DNA of 64,000 nucleotides. Source: Closterium sp. NIES-65. Its lineage: Eukaryota; Streptophyta; Zygnematophyceae; Desmidiales; Closteriaceae. This document shows, in pieces, positions 11,055 to 23,551 of the stretch. Where the stretch lies: assembly GCA_948144175.1 (NCBI GenBank), contig CANXME010001279.1, positions 62,001 through 126,000 on the forward strand, in the 5' to 3' direction. The notes under the pieces were generated by a model, which saw only the letters and a program-made list of their open reading frames with translations, ran no database searches and was not told where the DNA came from. The position numbers were made by a program, and so were the translations under genes. The number at the start of each line of letters is the position of its first letter. Position 1 is the first letter of the stretch.

Positions 11055-12482
11055 ATGGACACCCTGGAGGGACGGGTGGAGGATGCGAGGAGACGCCATG
11101 AGGCCCAGGAGTATGGGGCGATACCCTAGGCAGTCGTCGAGGCCGGACTCCGCTCCGTGTGGGCGGCGGAGCACCCCCCTTCTCGACCTGCCTCTCCTCG
11201 ACCGGTGAACAGCGACGGCGGCGTCGACGTGGGTGTCAACGCCGGTGGAGGCCAGGTCGGTAGCAGTGCGGGCGGCACGTCGAGGCACCGAGGTGTGATA
11301 CACGCCGGTGAAGTCGGCGGCGTTCAGACGCGAGGGGTGCAGTCGTCGGCGGCTGCAGGCTCCTCGCAGGGTGACGTCGGAGGACGACGAAGCGGATTGT
11401 CGCCGATGTCAGCGTCCCAGGTGACGGCAGGTGGGATTGCGCCGAGCTACGGCTACTTCAAGTTTACGACGGACAGGATCTCGGTCACCCCTCCGCTGGT
11501 CGGTTGACCTGACATTCTCACCTGGAAGGAAGCCATCGAGCCCCAGCTGGAGATGGCCGGGCTGATCGGCTTCGCCCGAGGGACCGTGGCGACGCCGGGG
11601 GAGCACCACCCCGACCTGCGTGCGGAGTTTCGCGTCGTGCAGCTGTTGACCTTCACGGTCATCTCGCGGTGCTGCTCGCCGGGCGTGCAGATCGCCTTGA
11701 AGTGGTGCCGGGAGACCATCGACGCTGGCCACCGGGCGTGGCACTTCATTGAGTCGACGTACCAGGTCACCGACGACCTGTTCATCGCCCAGCTGGAGGG
11801 ACAGCTGACACACCTGCGTATGGGTGACGAGGAGACAGCGACCGACTACTGCAACCGGGCACGGCGAATTCTTGCCACCATCAGGATGGCCGGCGCGCAG
11901 TACTCCATGGCGTCGTACATCACCCATGTCATGCAGGGTCTCTCTAGCAGCTACAACCTGCTGAAGCGGCTGTCTATGGCGCCGAGCACAAGGGCGACGC
12001 TCAACGAGGACAACCTGACCTCGTATATCCTGCAGGACGAGGCGATGCAGGAGGCTGAGCGGTCGCAGGAGCTCTTGGCGCAGGCAAACTTGGTCACCTC
12101 AGCAAAGCAAGGAGGCCGACCGGGACAGCGCGAACAGTCTGGCGGTGGTGGTAGCAGTGGCAGGAAGCCGGCCAAGGAGGTCGACAAGAGGAAGTAGACC
12201 AAGGACAGCGGTCGTGGAGGAGGAGGTCGACGTCGGGAATGCTGGCTGTGCGGCGATCCCGACCATCTCTCCTTCGAGTGTCCCAACCGCAGCGACTCCG
12301 ACGACGACGATGCTAAGGGAGGCCGTGGGAGGTCTGGTAGCCGTCGTCCTCGTCGTGGAGGAAACCAGCCGCGCAAGGAGAAGCAGTCGACCAAGACATC
12401 GACTTCGGCGAAGGATGCCGACTCCTCTACTGGCGGCAAGGGGCGAGACGACAAGACGGCGTCGTGCTCGCTGGTCGGCGTC
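11055..12482 (+). pseudogene. gag: Element C gag region
   Basis: The ATG at 11055 (MDTLEGRVEDA) opens a frame that stays in register with pol to 16178. Stops interrupt it at 11127-11129 (TAG), 11505-11507 (TGA) and 12195-12197 (TAG). Each is explained by one C-to-T or G-to-A change from CAG, TGG or CGA. The capsid-like region includes an LTHLRMGDEE-type segment (about 11800) and a YCNRARRIL segment (about 11850). A canonical zinc knuckle CWLCGDPDHLSFEC lies at 12240-12281, followed by a basic tail. Gag would package element RNA. Despite the stops I see no insertion or deletion. Confidence 0.85.
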
Positions 12483-15400
12483 GTGGAGCCGACCATCTCT
12501 CTGGCACCGGAGGCCGGAGAGGACTTCCAGGCGGTGGCGGCAGCTGTGCAGGCGAACCCGGCGGTGGTCCTGCTCGACAGTGGTTGCTCCCACCACCTGA
12601 TGGGGACGAAGGAAGCCTTCGTCGACTTGCAGCCGAGCGGCGCCATCAGGCATGTGCGCGGCTTCAATGGGGCGCTGCAGGATGTCCAGGGCTGTGGTAC
12701 CATCGCCCTGCAAGGATAGGCCGGGAAGCAGGTGCTCATCCCCGACGTACTGTACGTCCCGGGTGTGCGAGCCAACCTGCTGTCAGCCGGCCAGCTGAAG
12801 GAGCATGACGTGAAGTTGCAGGAGGACGGAGACGGCATGCTGCTCGTCTCGGCAGCAGGGGAGGTGCTCGGGCGTGCGACGTACTCTGGGCGAGTCCTCT
12901 GCACCGACCTGCGTCCCTGCGCGACGAGGTCGATGCCGCCCATGACGGAGGTGGTGGCTCTGCGAGCGATCGTCTCGAAGACGAAGTCGACGCCGGACCG
13001 GATGCATGCGAGGCTTGCGCATGTCGGCATGGACACCATACGGAGCTCGGCGAAGAACGAGGTCGCCATTAGGCTGGACCTCAAGTCGGCGACGGACGCC
13101 GACTCCCCGTGTGTCTCGTGCGTCGGCGGGAAACTGGCGCGGCACACCTTCCCCGACCATGGCTCCGACGCCGACGACGTGCTAGCTGTCGTGCACATCG
13201 ACCTGTGCGGGCCGTTTCGCGTGGCTGCCAAGGATGGCAGCCTGTACTTCTTGCTGCTGAAGGACCGCAAGACCCGCTACGTGTGGGTGAAGCCGGTCGC
13301 CAAGAAGTCCGATGCGTTGCAAGCGTTCGTGCAGTGGCTGGCGGTGGCTGAGCGGCAGACGCAGAAGTCGGTGTTGATGCTGCGCTCAGACCGGGGAGGG
13401 GAGTTCCTCGGGAAGCAGTTCACCGACTTTGTGAACGGAAAGGGGATCGTCCACGACCTGACCTGCCCATACACCCCGCAGCAGAACGGCATGGCGGAGC
13501 GGGAGATGAGGACGGTGGTGGAGTCGGTGCGGACAATGCTGCTGCACATGGGTGTGCAGCACCACTGGTGGCACCTCGCTCTGCGGCAGGCCGTCTGGGT
13601 CCGCAACTGCCTTGAGAGGTCGACGCTGCCACCGGGGACGACGCCGTACCAGCTGCTGACTGGGAAGAAGCCCGACTTGTCGCTGGCGCGAGTGTGGGGC
13701 TGCATGGCACAGTTCCTTGTTCCTGAGCAGCAGCGTGGTGGGAAGCTGAAGCCGAAGGCCAAGTGGGGCTTGCACCTTGGCGTGTCGGTGGCGAGCAAGG
13801 GCTGGGAGCTCCTTGACGTCGCCACTGACCGAGTGGTCACCACGTCGGACGTGGTGTTTTACGAGGAGATGTCGCTGGCCGAGTGGAGGACGGAGCATGG
13901 GCCGGTGTCCGGCCGCTCGTCGTCCACCCCGCCCTCTGACACCTCGTCGGCGACGCTACCGCTGCTTGCCGAGGTTGGTGAGCTTGTTACTGAGGACGTT
14001 GAGGGCGTCCACACCCCTACCCCTCTCCCTCTGACCCCTGCCCCTCCCCTCGTGGCCGACCTGCGTGGGCTGACCTTGGTGTCGGCCTCCGGCGATGAGG
14101 GGAGTCGTGGGACGCCGCCTTCGGCGCCGGCCAAGTGCATCGCTGGTGGGCGACGTGACGAGCGGCGAATCGACAAGGAATTGCAGTCGACAGGGGAGGA
14201 GCAGGTCGAGGAACAGCAGCCGACAAGGGAGCAGGCTGCCGTGAAGCCGACCACGGAGCAGTCGGCGACCGGGCCGTCGGCAGGGGAGCCGACCACAGGG
14301 GAGAAGTCGGCTGGGAAGCCGACCACAGTGGAGCAGTCGGTTGGAACGCCGGCTGAGGAACAGCAGGACGCCGAGGGCAGCGACGACAGCGACGATGGAG
14401 GGGATGCCTAGGAGGCCCAGCAGAGACCACGGCGTTCAGGCCGACTTCGAAGGCCGCCTGACTTCTTCGTCCCCGCTGCCTTCACCACGGTGTATGACGT
14501 GGACGAGGACGACGACCTGCTGTACGATGACGCCGAGGATGATGAGGAGTTTCCGGAGCTCGACCCCGACATGCTAGCCAACCCCGAGCACCGTTGGGAC
14601 ATCTCGACGATGACGGTGAAGGAGGCGTGGGCGAGCTGGAAGGGCCCGGCGGTGAAGGCCGCCATGGAGGAGGAGATTCGCAGCCTCCTCAACATGGGCA
14701 CTTGGGAGCTGGTCGAACGCCCGCCGGGAGTGAACGTCATGAAGAACCGGTGGGTGTTGACGACGAAGTACCACATCGACGACACCGTCGAGCGAGAGAA
14801 GGCGAGGCTGGTCGTGAAGGGCTTCAACTACGACGAGACGTTTGCGCCGGTGAGCAGCTACGTCACGCTGAGGATCTTCCTCAGCATCGTCGCTGTTCTC
14901 AACCTGATGCAGCTCGACATGAAGAACGCCTTCCTGCAGAGCAAGCTCGATCGGGTGCTGTACATGTCCCAGCTGGACTACTTCAACGATGGAACCGGCC
15001 GGGTGTGTAAGCTGCTGAAGAGCCTGTACGGGCTTAAGCAGTCGCCGCTGTTGTGGTACTTGGCGCTCAATGATGTGCTGATTGGCGCCGGGTGGAAAAA
15101 GAGCCAGGTCGACGAGGCTCTTTACTTCAAGGACGGCGAGGGTGGAGTGGCCTGCTGGGTGCTGGTCTACGTCGACGACCTGCTTGCCGCCAGCAGCAGC
15201 GCCGTGATGCTGAAGGAGCTGAGGGAGCTGCTGGAAGCTGCCTTCGAGCTGCGCGAGATCTCGCCGGTGCAGAAGTACCTCGGGCTGGAGATCGTGCGCG
15301 ACAGGTCGGCGGGGAAGCTGTGGATGCACCAGCAGGGATACGCCGACAAGCTGCGAAGGCGCTTCCTTGACGAGGAGCAGACCGGGCGCACCCCGAAGAC

Positions 15401-16178
15401 GCCGGTCTTGGTCGGTGCCTACGCCGAGCTCACCTTCGATGACGAGGAGGCGAAGGAACGGCAGGAGGAGGAGTACCGGCAGAAGGTCGGCTCGGTGCAG
15501 TTCGCGGCGACGACGACGAGGCCGGACGTCGCCTTCGCCTGCAGCAAGCTGGGGAGCGGCCTCACGGTGAGGAGCGACCAGCACTGGCGCGAGGTCGACC
15601 GCTGCCTCGCCTACCTCGCCAACACACGTGACACCGCCCTGGAGTTCGGCGGTGGACCTGAGTAGCTGGAGCTGGTCGGCTACGTGGACGCCGATGACGC
15701 TGGTGACAAGCAGAACAGGACGAGCACGAGCGGCTACGTGTTCGTCTACGGAGGGGCTGCAGTCTCCTGTTCGAGCCAGCGCATCAAGTGCGCGACGTTG
15801 TCGTCGACCGAGTCGGAGTACGTGGCGGCCACTGAAGCTGGCAAGGAGGGACGTCGCCTTCGCTTCCTTCTTGCAGAATTCCGGCAACTGGACGCCGGGA
15901 AGCCGACTGTCCTGCGCGTGGACAACAAGTCGGCCATCACGGTCGCTGAGGGCATGGGGTTGACGGGCAACCTCAAGCACATGGAACGGTGACAGGCCTG
16001 GCTGCAGCACATGGTGACGCGCGGGAAGTTCTCGCTGCAGTACATCCCAACCGCTGAGCAGCCGGCCGACTTCCTGACGAACGCGCTGCACTATCCGGCC
16101 TTCAACTGGTGCTCCGTCGCAATCGGCCAAGTGCGCCTGGCAGACGTGGGCGACGGCGACAACGACGTGCAGCAGTAG
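12483..16178 (+). pseudogene. pol: Element C pol region (protease, integrase, RT, RNase H)
   Basis: This continues the gag frame. The protease motif is LLDSGCSHHL (about 12570). Integrase has catalytic D at 13200-13202, D at 13389-13391 and E at 13497-13499, with 35 residues between the last two (DD35E). RT has LDMKNAFLQ (about 14917) and YVDD at 15168-15179. RNase H has YVDADD (about 15680), ESEYVA (about 15810) and RVDNKSA (about 15915). The C-terminus ends at 16176-16178. In-frame stops are at 12717, 14409 and 15663 (TAG) and 15990 (TGA), all possible single transitions. RT and integrase are otherwise complete, so decay is recent and by base substitution. Confidence 0.9.
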
Positions 16179-16306
16179 GTGCCATGCCCTTTTGCATGGC
16201 TGGTGCGGTGGACGACGTGCTATGTGTTGGGTGCACGTCGACGAGCTAGTCTCCGAGCTGTACTGCCGTGTGGGCTGGGTGCCCAAGCGTGAACGCGGCA
16301 GGGGAG
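16179..16306 (+). promoter_or_regulatory. Element C 3' untranslated region and polypurine tract
   Basis: A short stretch after the pol stop ends in the purine-rich GCGGCAGGGGAG (16295-16306), adjoining the LTR TG. This is the expected polypurine tract. Confidence 0.65.
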
Positions 16307-17389
16307 TGTCAACGGGAGTTGGGTATTGGCCCCGTCCTCGCTTGGGCGGAACCGACTTCGTGGTCGGGTGTGAGGGGAGCAGCCGACCTGCAGCAGTGGG
16401 TGAGCTGGTCGACAAGGAGGTCGACTTGCACGGGGAGCCACTGCAAGGGCACCGTGCAGGAGGTCGCCACCCTGGACGCCTGGTTGGCGTCCCGAACGCC
16501 TGGACGGCGTCCTGGGAGGTGGGACGCTGAGCTGGGCGTCACCATGACCTCCCGGACGCCTGGTCGATGTCGTGGGCGTCTGCACGGCGTCAGGGGATCC
16601 GGACGCCGACCTGGACGTCGGGTCCTGACACCGACCTGGGTGTCTGGTCGGCGTCCTGGGAGGAGGGACGCCGCTCTGGAGGATTGGTCGGCGTCCTGGG
16701 CGTTTGGACGCCGACCTAGGAGTTTGGAAGGTGTTCTGGGCGCGCCTGGACACCGGACTGGGGATGCCGGGCATGTGTGACCGGCTACGGACTGCGCGGG
16801 CCGACCAGGCGTGGTTGCCCAATCGATCGGGATACCCGGGCGACGTGCGCGAGTGTCGCCAGGGTGGAGACTGCGAGGCCGACCTCGGGGGTGGTATCCC
16901 GAGGTCGACGTGGCTGGTGGGCACAGTCGCTGGCATGGGATCTGCCAGGCGTCTGCATTGTGCACGTGACAGGGAAGTGCACACCAACCAGCTGCGCGCA
17001 CCTGCGAAGCAGGTGCACCGTTGTCCTGCGGATGCAACGCTGTGCAGCCGACTTGGTGCAGCGCTGGCACACCGTGGACTTGCAACAGTTGGCGAACCGC
17101 TACTCTGCTACGCTGGAGCGGTGCGAGCGCTGCTGCGCTGGAGTGCGGTCGACCGTGCTGCGCTGGAGGTCGACCAACAGCCTAGCTAGCTCTGATGTAT
17201 TCAATGTTGCCAATGTTGTTGCATCCATTGTTCTGAACTTTTCCTAGTGGAACTCTTGCCAATTTTCCCCGTGAACTAGCAAGTAGTGTGCGCACAAGGA
17301 AAACGACTAAGGAACAGAGAATGCAGAGATCACACGAGCACACGTGCCCAGCCCGTAGCCTAGCTCCCGTTGCTGCAGTTATCTCCACA
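16307..17389 (+). repeat. Element C 3' LTR (1083 bp)
   Basis: It pairs with 9850-10931 and carries the same GGACGCC/GGCGTCC array. The following GACCT is the right target duplication, and element B's gag resumes there. Confidence 0.93.
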
Positions 17390-18785
17390 GACCTCACCTC
17401 TTGCGCCTCTCCTGCCCCTGCTGCTGATGCTGACGCCACTGTTCGCTCTCAGTGGGCCACACGCGATGCTGCTGCACGTCTTGCTGTGCGTCGCCACCTG
17501 CCTACCACTGAGCGCGCGCACTTTAGTCAGTACAAGAGTGCTCAGACCTTGTACGACGCTGTAGTTGCGCGCTACTCTTCTCCTGCCACTGCTCCACTGA
17601 GCCGCCTCATGCTACCGTACCTCTTCCCTGACCTTGCTGCCTTTCCCAAAGTCGCTGACCTCAATACGCACCTCCGCACTAGTGACACTCGCTACCGCGC
17701 TGCGCTTCCTGCTGAGTTCTGCGCCAAGAACCCCCCCCCCCATGTACATCACTCTCTATTACATAGTCACCCGTCTCCCTGACTCCCTTCGCGTAGTCCG
17801 GGACCACTTCCTCTCAGTCTGTCCCACCACTCTCACTGTTGACCTCCTCGAGAAGGCCCTCCTGGCAGCGGAGAAGAGCATAGTCGCTGTAGGTGCCTCT
17901 CCTGGTGACCCTCGCACCCCCATCTTTGAGGGGTGTTCCCCTTCCCCCCTTTTGCCCTCTGTCGCCTCTGCTGCTGCGGCCGGCCTCGTTGGTCTTGAGT
18001 CAGTCGGTGCGGCGTCTGCCCCTAGCGGGAGACGCCGCTCTGGCAAGGGCAAGGGGGGCAAGGGCGCGGGTGGAGCTAGCGGGGGCGGTGGAGGTGGCGG
18101 TGGAGGCGGCAGAGGGAGTGGGGGTGGCGGTGGGAGTGGTAGCGGGGGTGGAGGTGTCGGTGGCAGCAGTGGAGGCGGAGGCGGTAGCGGTGGGAGCGGA
18201 GGCGGCGGTGGTGGCGGCGGTGGAGGAGGCGGCGGTGGAGGAGGTGGAGCTGGTCGGGGTGGCGCTTCGCAGCGGAGCGGCTCCGGTGGTGGTCCGCGCC
18301 AGCAGCAGCAGCAGCAGCGGTCTCGGGACATCCCCCCCACCCTCAGCTGCTCCGTGAGTGGTACGCGCAGCGTCAGCGTGGTGGGGGTTTTGGTCCGTGC
18401 ACCTACGTCCTTCGCACCGGCGACCGCGCGGGTGAGCAGTGCGGGGGTGCCCACCCCACCCAGCGCTGCTTTGGCCGCCTGACGGATGCTTAGCGTCAGC
18501 AGTTCCCGGAGGCTACTGAGATCCCCCGCTCGGGAGAGCTATCTAGGGCAGGTGTAGCCATCTATGATCTTGACTTTGATGCTATCCTTGCTGCAATGTA
18601 TGCTGTGACTATTAGTGATGAGGGTGACTGTTACCGGTGTTTCCCGCCCGACCCGGGCATTGAGACTGCTGCTCTAGGTACTCGTGAGGCTACTGCTCTA
18701 GGTGCTAGTGAGGCTGCTGCTGTAGGTGCCAGTGTGTCTGCGTCCTCAGGTCCTGGTGAGTCTGCGCTCTCAGGTACCGCGTCGG
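17390..18785 (+). pseudogene. gag: Element B gag, second fragment
   Basis: This continues B's Gag after the C insertion, in the frame of 17390, through DLTSCASPAPA and YDAVVARYSS. At 17731-17741 an 11-base C tract puts the rest (MYITLYYIV onward) in the +1 frame, the same offset as in D and F. A lysine-rich stretch and a polyglycine tract (about 18040-18260) follow. A further one-base shift near 18335 precedes the QLREWY and zinc-finger region, and a local lesion lies near 18490 (TAG where others have TGG). Confidence 0.85.
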
Positions 18786-21700
18786 CTTCGGCCTCCCTCA
18801 CCTTCACACTTGACTCAGGGGCTTCTCGCTCCTTCTTTCGAGACCGCACCACACTCACGCCGCTTGGTCGGCCGGTTGCAGTCTCCCTGGCAGACCCCTC
18901 TGGGGGCCCTGTCCTCTCTCACTTCTCTACTGTCCTCCCGTGTCCGGCTGCCCCCCTCTGGCACCTTGTCTGGTCTTTACCTCCCCTTGTTCTCTACGAA
19001 CTTGGTGAGTGGTGCTGACCTACAGGATGCGGGGGTTAACCAGTTTACTCCTGCGAGTCAGCGGGTGACCCACTGCTCGGAAGCTCGCACAGGCAGGCAC
19101 CTGGCCACGTTTACACGTCGGCCGGGGTCGAGCCTCTACACCCTGACCACTGAGTCTCCTCCTGTCCCTGCGTCTGGCCAGGTAGCTGCGTCGGGTCAGG
19201 TGCTTGCTGCAGCGTCCAGGTCTGGTCCTGAGTCTGCCCCCTGCTCGTGTCGTCTCTTGTCTCACGAGACTCTCCTGTGGCACCACCGTCTTGGTCACCC
19301 TTCCCTGCCTCATCTCCGAGGCATGGCTTCCCGTGTCCTTGTCTCTGGTCTTCCCCGGTTCTCTCCTCCCCTTCCTCCAGGGCCTGGTCCTTCCTGCAGT
19401 CCCCTGTGTCGAGGGGCGGCTCCGGGCTGCCCCTCACTCCTCTCAGTTTCCCCCGACAGAGGCCCCGCTGCAGACACTTCACATGGACGTGTGGGGCCCG
19501 GCCCGCGTCCATGGACAAGGTCACGAGCGCTACTTCCTGCTGGTGGTTGACGACTACTCGCGTTAATCCACAGTCATCCCCTTGCGCAGCAAGGGTGATA
19601 TCACTGAGGTGTTGATCGACTGGATCCGCGCAGCTCGTCTCCAGCTCAGGAGGAGCTTCGGCTCAGACTTTCCTGTTCTACGTCTGCACTCTGACCGAGG
19701 CGGAGAGTTCTCCTTTGGCCTTTTGCGAGCCTACTGCCGTGCGCGAGGCATCCGCCAGACCTTTACGCTTCTGGACTCTCCACAACAAAATGGGATTGCT
19801 GAGCGCCGCATTGGCATGGTCATGGACGTCGCTCGTACGTCCATGATGCATGCGGCTGCCCCCCATTTTCTGTGGCCGTTTGCAGTTCGGTACGCGGCGC
19901 ATCAGATCAACCTTCACCCCAGAGTCTCCATGCTGGAGACCTCCCCAACTTTGTTGTGGACGGGGAAGGTAGGCGATGCGTCTGCGTTCCGTGTCAGGGG
20001 ATCTCGGGCGTTTGTCCGCGACTTGTCTGCGGACAAGCTGTCCCCTCGTGCTGCTCCTTGTGTCTTCCTTGGCTTCCCCCCTGATGCACCCGGGTGGCAG
20101 TTCTACCACCCCTCTTCTCGTCGTGTTCTGTCCTCCCAGGACGTCACGTTTGACGAGTCGGTCCCCTACTACCGTCTCTTCCCCTACCGCACTCCTTTCC
20201 TCCCCCCGCCTCCGCTCTTCCTTGTGCCAGGTTCCCCCCCGGTAGACCCCCTCCCCCCTCAGGGTCCTGCCCCTTCAGGTGTGTCCCAGGTGGACGCAGT
20301 CGAGCCGGTCGAGGTTGCTGGTGACTCTGGTACTGCTGCGGGTGCTGAGCCTTGGGGTGCTGACTCTGGGGGTGCTCCGACTGGGGGTGCTGAGCCTGGG
20401 GGTGCTGAGCCTTGGGGTGCTGAGCCTCGGGGTGCTGAGACTGGGAGTGCTAAGCCTGGGGGTGCGGAGCCTGGGGGTGCTGAGCCTGGGGGTGCTGAGC
20501 CTGGGGGTGTCCCGTCTGGAGCTGCTGAGCCTGGGGGTGCAGAGTCTGCGGCCGCTGGGCCTGCTCGTGTGGCGTCTGGCGGTGCTGGGCCTGGAGGTTC
20601 TCCGAGTCCCTCGTCTCACAGGGAGCCCCTCTCTCCTCAGGAGCTGCGCGAGTGGTTTGCCCGGTGCTGGAGGCGTGCTGCTGGGGCTGGAGCTTCTTTG
20701 GCTGCTGAGGGTGCTGGTGCCGCCGGTCCCGGAGGTGCTCGTACTGGGAGTGCTGGAGCTGCTGGGCCTGCGGGTACGCCTGGAGCTGGAGCTGCTGAGG
20801 GTGTTGGCGCTGTGGCTACTCCTGTCCATCCTGGCGGCGGTCCTGCTGCGGGTGCTACTTGTGCTGCTGGAGGTACTGCCGCTGGAGGTGCTATTGGCGC
20901 TGTTGCTGCCGCTGAGGGTGCTAGTGCGGTCCCTGCTGTGTCTGGAGTCGTCGCGCTGCCTCGGCCGTACTTCGTTCCGCTCCTTCAGCAGGTTCTTGGT
21001 CTTCCTCCTCCCTTAGAGTGTCCACCGCCTGTCCAGTCACAGTCCCAGTTACCGCCGACCTCCCCACTGCCTGCTCCTTCTCCGTACACTGGTCCTACTG
21101 GTGGTCTTGCTGAGCGTCGTGAGCCCGCGTCTCGTCCTGCGTCCCCTGTCCGTGCTGCTCGCACTAGTGGTCGCAGTTCGCGTCCGCGTCCTCCTCCTGT
21201 CCCTGGCACGCACCGGATGTCTCTGCGTCCGTCCACTGCTCCTCTGCGTGTCCCTTTGCCTTCTCCTCCTAAGTCCTCTTTCCTGCGCTTGCCGACCCGG
21301 AGTCGGACTCTCTGCGTGCTGCCTAGTCCTACTGTCACGCGTCTCCTTGCTCCTGTCGTTACTGACCCCTCCTTTGCGTCTACTGCTGCGTTTGCTCTTG
21401 TTGCTGAGCTCGTCGACTTTGCTGCTCGCTGTCGTCTAGACTACGCTGCTAGTCTTGTTGCTGAGTCTGCGTCTGTCTGTCCTCCGTCCGTCGGGGGTGA
21501 GTGTGCTCTTGGCACGGACGTCCTTGAGGACAGGCAGGAGGAGTTCTAGTGTCTGGCTGCTGCTTCACCTCATCTCGTGTCCGTACTGCTTACCCCTGAG
21601 GGACACCCGGATGCACTTGACATCCCGACTCCGCGCTCTTACGCGGAGGCCGTAGAGGGTCCCTACTCCTCTCAGTGGCAGGCAGCTATGGATGCAGAGA

Positions 21701-23201
21701 TGGCTTCCTGGAAGTCCACAGGCGCCTACGTTGACGCGGTTCCCCCACCTGGGTCGAACATCGTCAGCGGCATGTGGATCTTCAGGGTGAAGCGGACGCC
21801 AGGTTCTCCACCTGTCTTCAAGGCGCGGTACGTGGCTCGTGGCTTCAGTCAGCGGCAGGGAGTTGACTACTTTCAGACCTTCTCTCCCACCCCGAAGATG
21901 ACCACTCTTCGGGTGCTGCTGCACATAGCCGCTCAGCGAGACTACGAGCTTCACTCCCTTGACTTCAGCACTGCTTTCTTGCAGGGCAGCCTGCACGAGG
22001 AGATCTGGCTGCGCCGCCCACCTGGCTTCACTGGGTCGTTTCCTCCTGGTACCCAGTGGAGCCTCCAGCGGCCAGTCTACGGTCTCCGCCAGGCACCGCG
22101 TGAGTGGCACGACACACTGAGGACTACGCTTGCGGCTCTTGGGTTTGCTCCCTCTACTGCCGACCCGTTGCTGTTTCTACGCACCGACACCTCTTTGCCG
22201 CCATTCTACATCCTAGTGTACGTCGACGACTTGGTCTTTGCCACTGCTGACACTGCTGGACTCACCCACGTGAAGTCCGAGCTGCAGAAGAGACACACGT
22301 GCACAGACCTGGGTGAGCTGCGCAGCTACCTTGGCTTGCAGATCACCCGGGACTGAGCACAGCGCACCATTACCCTGACTCAGTCACACATGGTGCAGCA
22401 GGTCCTTCAGCGCTTCGGCTTCACGTACTCCTCGCCTCACGCCACTCCTCTGCCTACGCGCCACTCGCTCTCAGCTCTGCCTTCAGATGAGTCTGTAGAG
22501 TCGAGTGGCCCGTACCCAGAGCTTGTTGGCTGCCTCATGTACCTGATGACCTGCACTCGTCCTGACCTTGCATACCCTCTTAGCATTCTCGCACGCTATG
22601 TTGCTCCTGGGAGACACAGACCGGAGCACATGGCTGCAGCGAAGAGGGTGTTGCGCTACTTGTGTAGTACGTCGGGCATGGGGCTTGTGCTTGGAGGGCG
22701 GAGTCCAGTGGTCCTCACTGGGCACGTGACGCTTCTTGGGCGGACGACCAGGCTACGCAGCGGTCGTCACAGGGTTACACCTTCAGCCTTGGTTCCGGCT
22801 CTGTTTCGTGGCGGGCTACCCGCTCGTCTTCTGTTCTCGGCTCCAGTTGTGAGGCTGAGATCTACGCCGGGGCCATGGCTGCACAGGAGCTTCGCCGGCT
22901 CACCTACCTGCTGACTGACCTCGGGGAGCCGCCTCGTTCTCCTCCAGTGCTGTACGTAGACAACAAGGCCATGCTGGCCTTGTGTTGGGAGCAGCGTCTG
23001 GAGCACAGAACGAAGCACATTTCTCTCCGCTACTTTCTTGCTCGTGAGCTGCAGCAGCGTGGTTAGTTGCGACTTGCGTACGTGGCCTCTGAGGCCAACA
23101 CTGCTGATATCTTCACTAAGGCACTTGCGCCTTGTGATCATCAGCGCTTCTGTACTCAGCTTGGTCTTGTGCCTACCTTGCCTCACTTGCTCACTTCTTG
23201 A
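18786..23201 (+). pseudogene. pol: Element B pol remnant
   Basis: The protease DSGAS motif lies at about 18813. An extra C in the run near 18956 shifts the frame, and another shift falls near 19400. Integrase HMDVWGP (about 19483) is followed by TAA at 19564-19566. The rest of integrase, including HSDRGGEF (about 19687) and AERRIG (about 19801), the GGAEP linker repeat (about 20340-20560) and the proline-rich region are open to a TAG at 21547-21549 (CAG elsewhere). RT is open from 21577 with YVDD near 22219. A TGA at 22354-22356 is identical in context to the one in A. RNase H has a small deletion near 22727 and a TAG at 23064-23066. The final stop is 23199-23201. Confidence 0.9.
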
Positions 23202-23424
23202 CCTTTCTTGTACTGTCACATATATATATATATACTTCTGCTCTTGCTTGTTTAGCCTTTATATATATATATATGTGTGCTTCTGCATGTGAACTGGCCT
23301 TGTGGCCTTGAAATTGTGCTCGGACTGTGTGGTGACTTTGTGATCCACCCTGAGCTTTCTTTGCTTTGCTTTGCTTGACTGGTCTTGTGACCCCTTGTAC
23401 TCCCCCACTTTGCCTATGGGGGTG
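23202..23424 (+). promoter_or_regulatory. Element B 3' untranslated block, TA repeats and polypurine tract
   Basis: Two short TA repeats (about 23219-23234 and 23261-23274) precede the conserved block at about 23313-23356 and the polypurine tract TATGGGGGTG (23415-23424). Confidence 0.75.
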
Positions 23425-23551
23425 TGTCAGATTTATATGACATAGCTATTGTAGGCTATAGTGGGGTAGCACATATGGGGTACAGCTTTCTAGTGTTTGC
23501 ATTTGTACCCAACTTCACTTAGTCATTTTCATTCTCGTTCTAAGTTTCTCA
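23425..23551 (+). repeat. Element B 3' LTR (127 bp)
   Basis: It pairs with 8529-8655 with about two differences, and is followed by AAGGG (23552-23556). Confidence 0.93.

Larger units (their letters stand above)
9850..17389 (+). mobile_element. Element C: long-LTR Ty1/copia retrotransposon inside B
   Basis: LTRs of 1082 and 1083 bp begin TGTCAACGGG and end ATCTCC(G/A)CA, differing at roughly twenty positions by eye. The flanks TACCT and GACCT are the target duplication with one change. The internal region has one gag-pol frame of Copia order. It is a different lineage from its host: LTRs eight times longer, a canonical CX2CX4HX4C zinc knuckle, no polyglycine tract and no GC-array leader. It inserted after B had integrated. 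Confidence 0.95.
8529..23551 (+). mobile_element. Element B: Ty1/copia retrotransposon split by element C
   Basis: Identical-length 127-bp LTRs (8529-8655 and 23425-23551) differ at only about two positions and are flanked by AAGGG (8524-8528 and 23552-23556). Removing the nested element C (9850-17389 plus one 5-bp duplication) leaves an element of about 7.5 kb with the same plan as A. Its pol is broken by several frameshifts and stops. The low LTR divergence against many coding lesions suggests it was already defective when it last transposed, so its proteins may have come from another copy. Confidence 0.95.

Noticed and set aside
11127..15992. Reassigned or read-through stop codons in element C
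   Set aside because: Both TAG and TGA occur, in all domains, and relatives in the window use the same codons as ordinary stops. Transition decay is simpler.
14574..16415. 613-codon minus-strand frame over the pol of C, and similar antisense frames (29570-30655, 43948-44628, 59261-60121)
   Set aside because: They mirror the codon structure of GC-rich pol on the other strand. No domain is recognised, and equivalent frames recur in every copy only because the sense strand is conserved.
23216..23280. TA repeats after pol as promoters of a separate gene
   Set aside because: They lie in the 3' untranslated part of several family members, just after the pol stop, with no gene following before the LTR.
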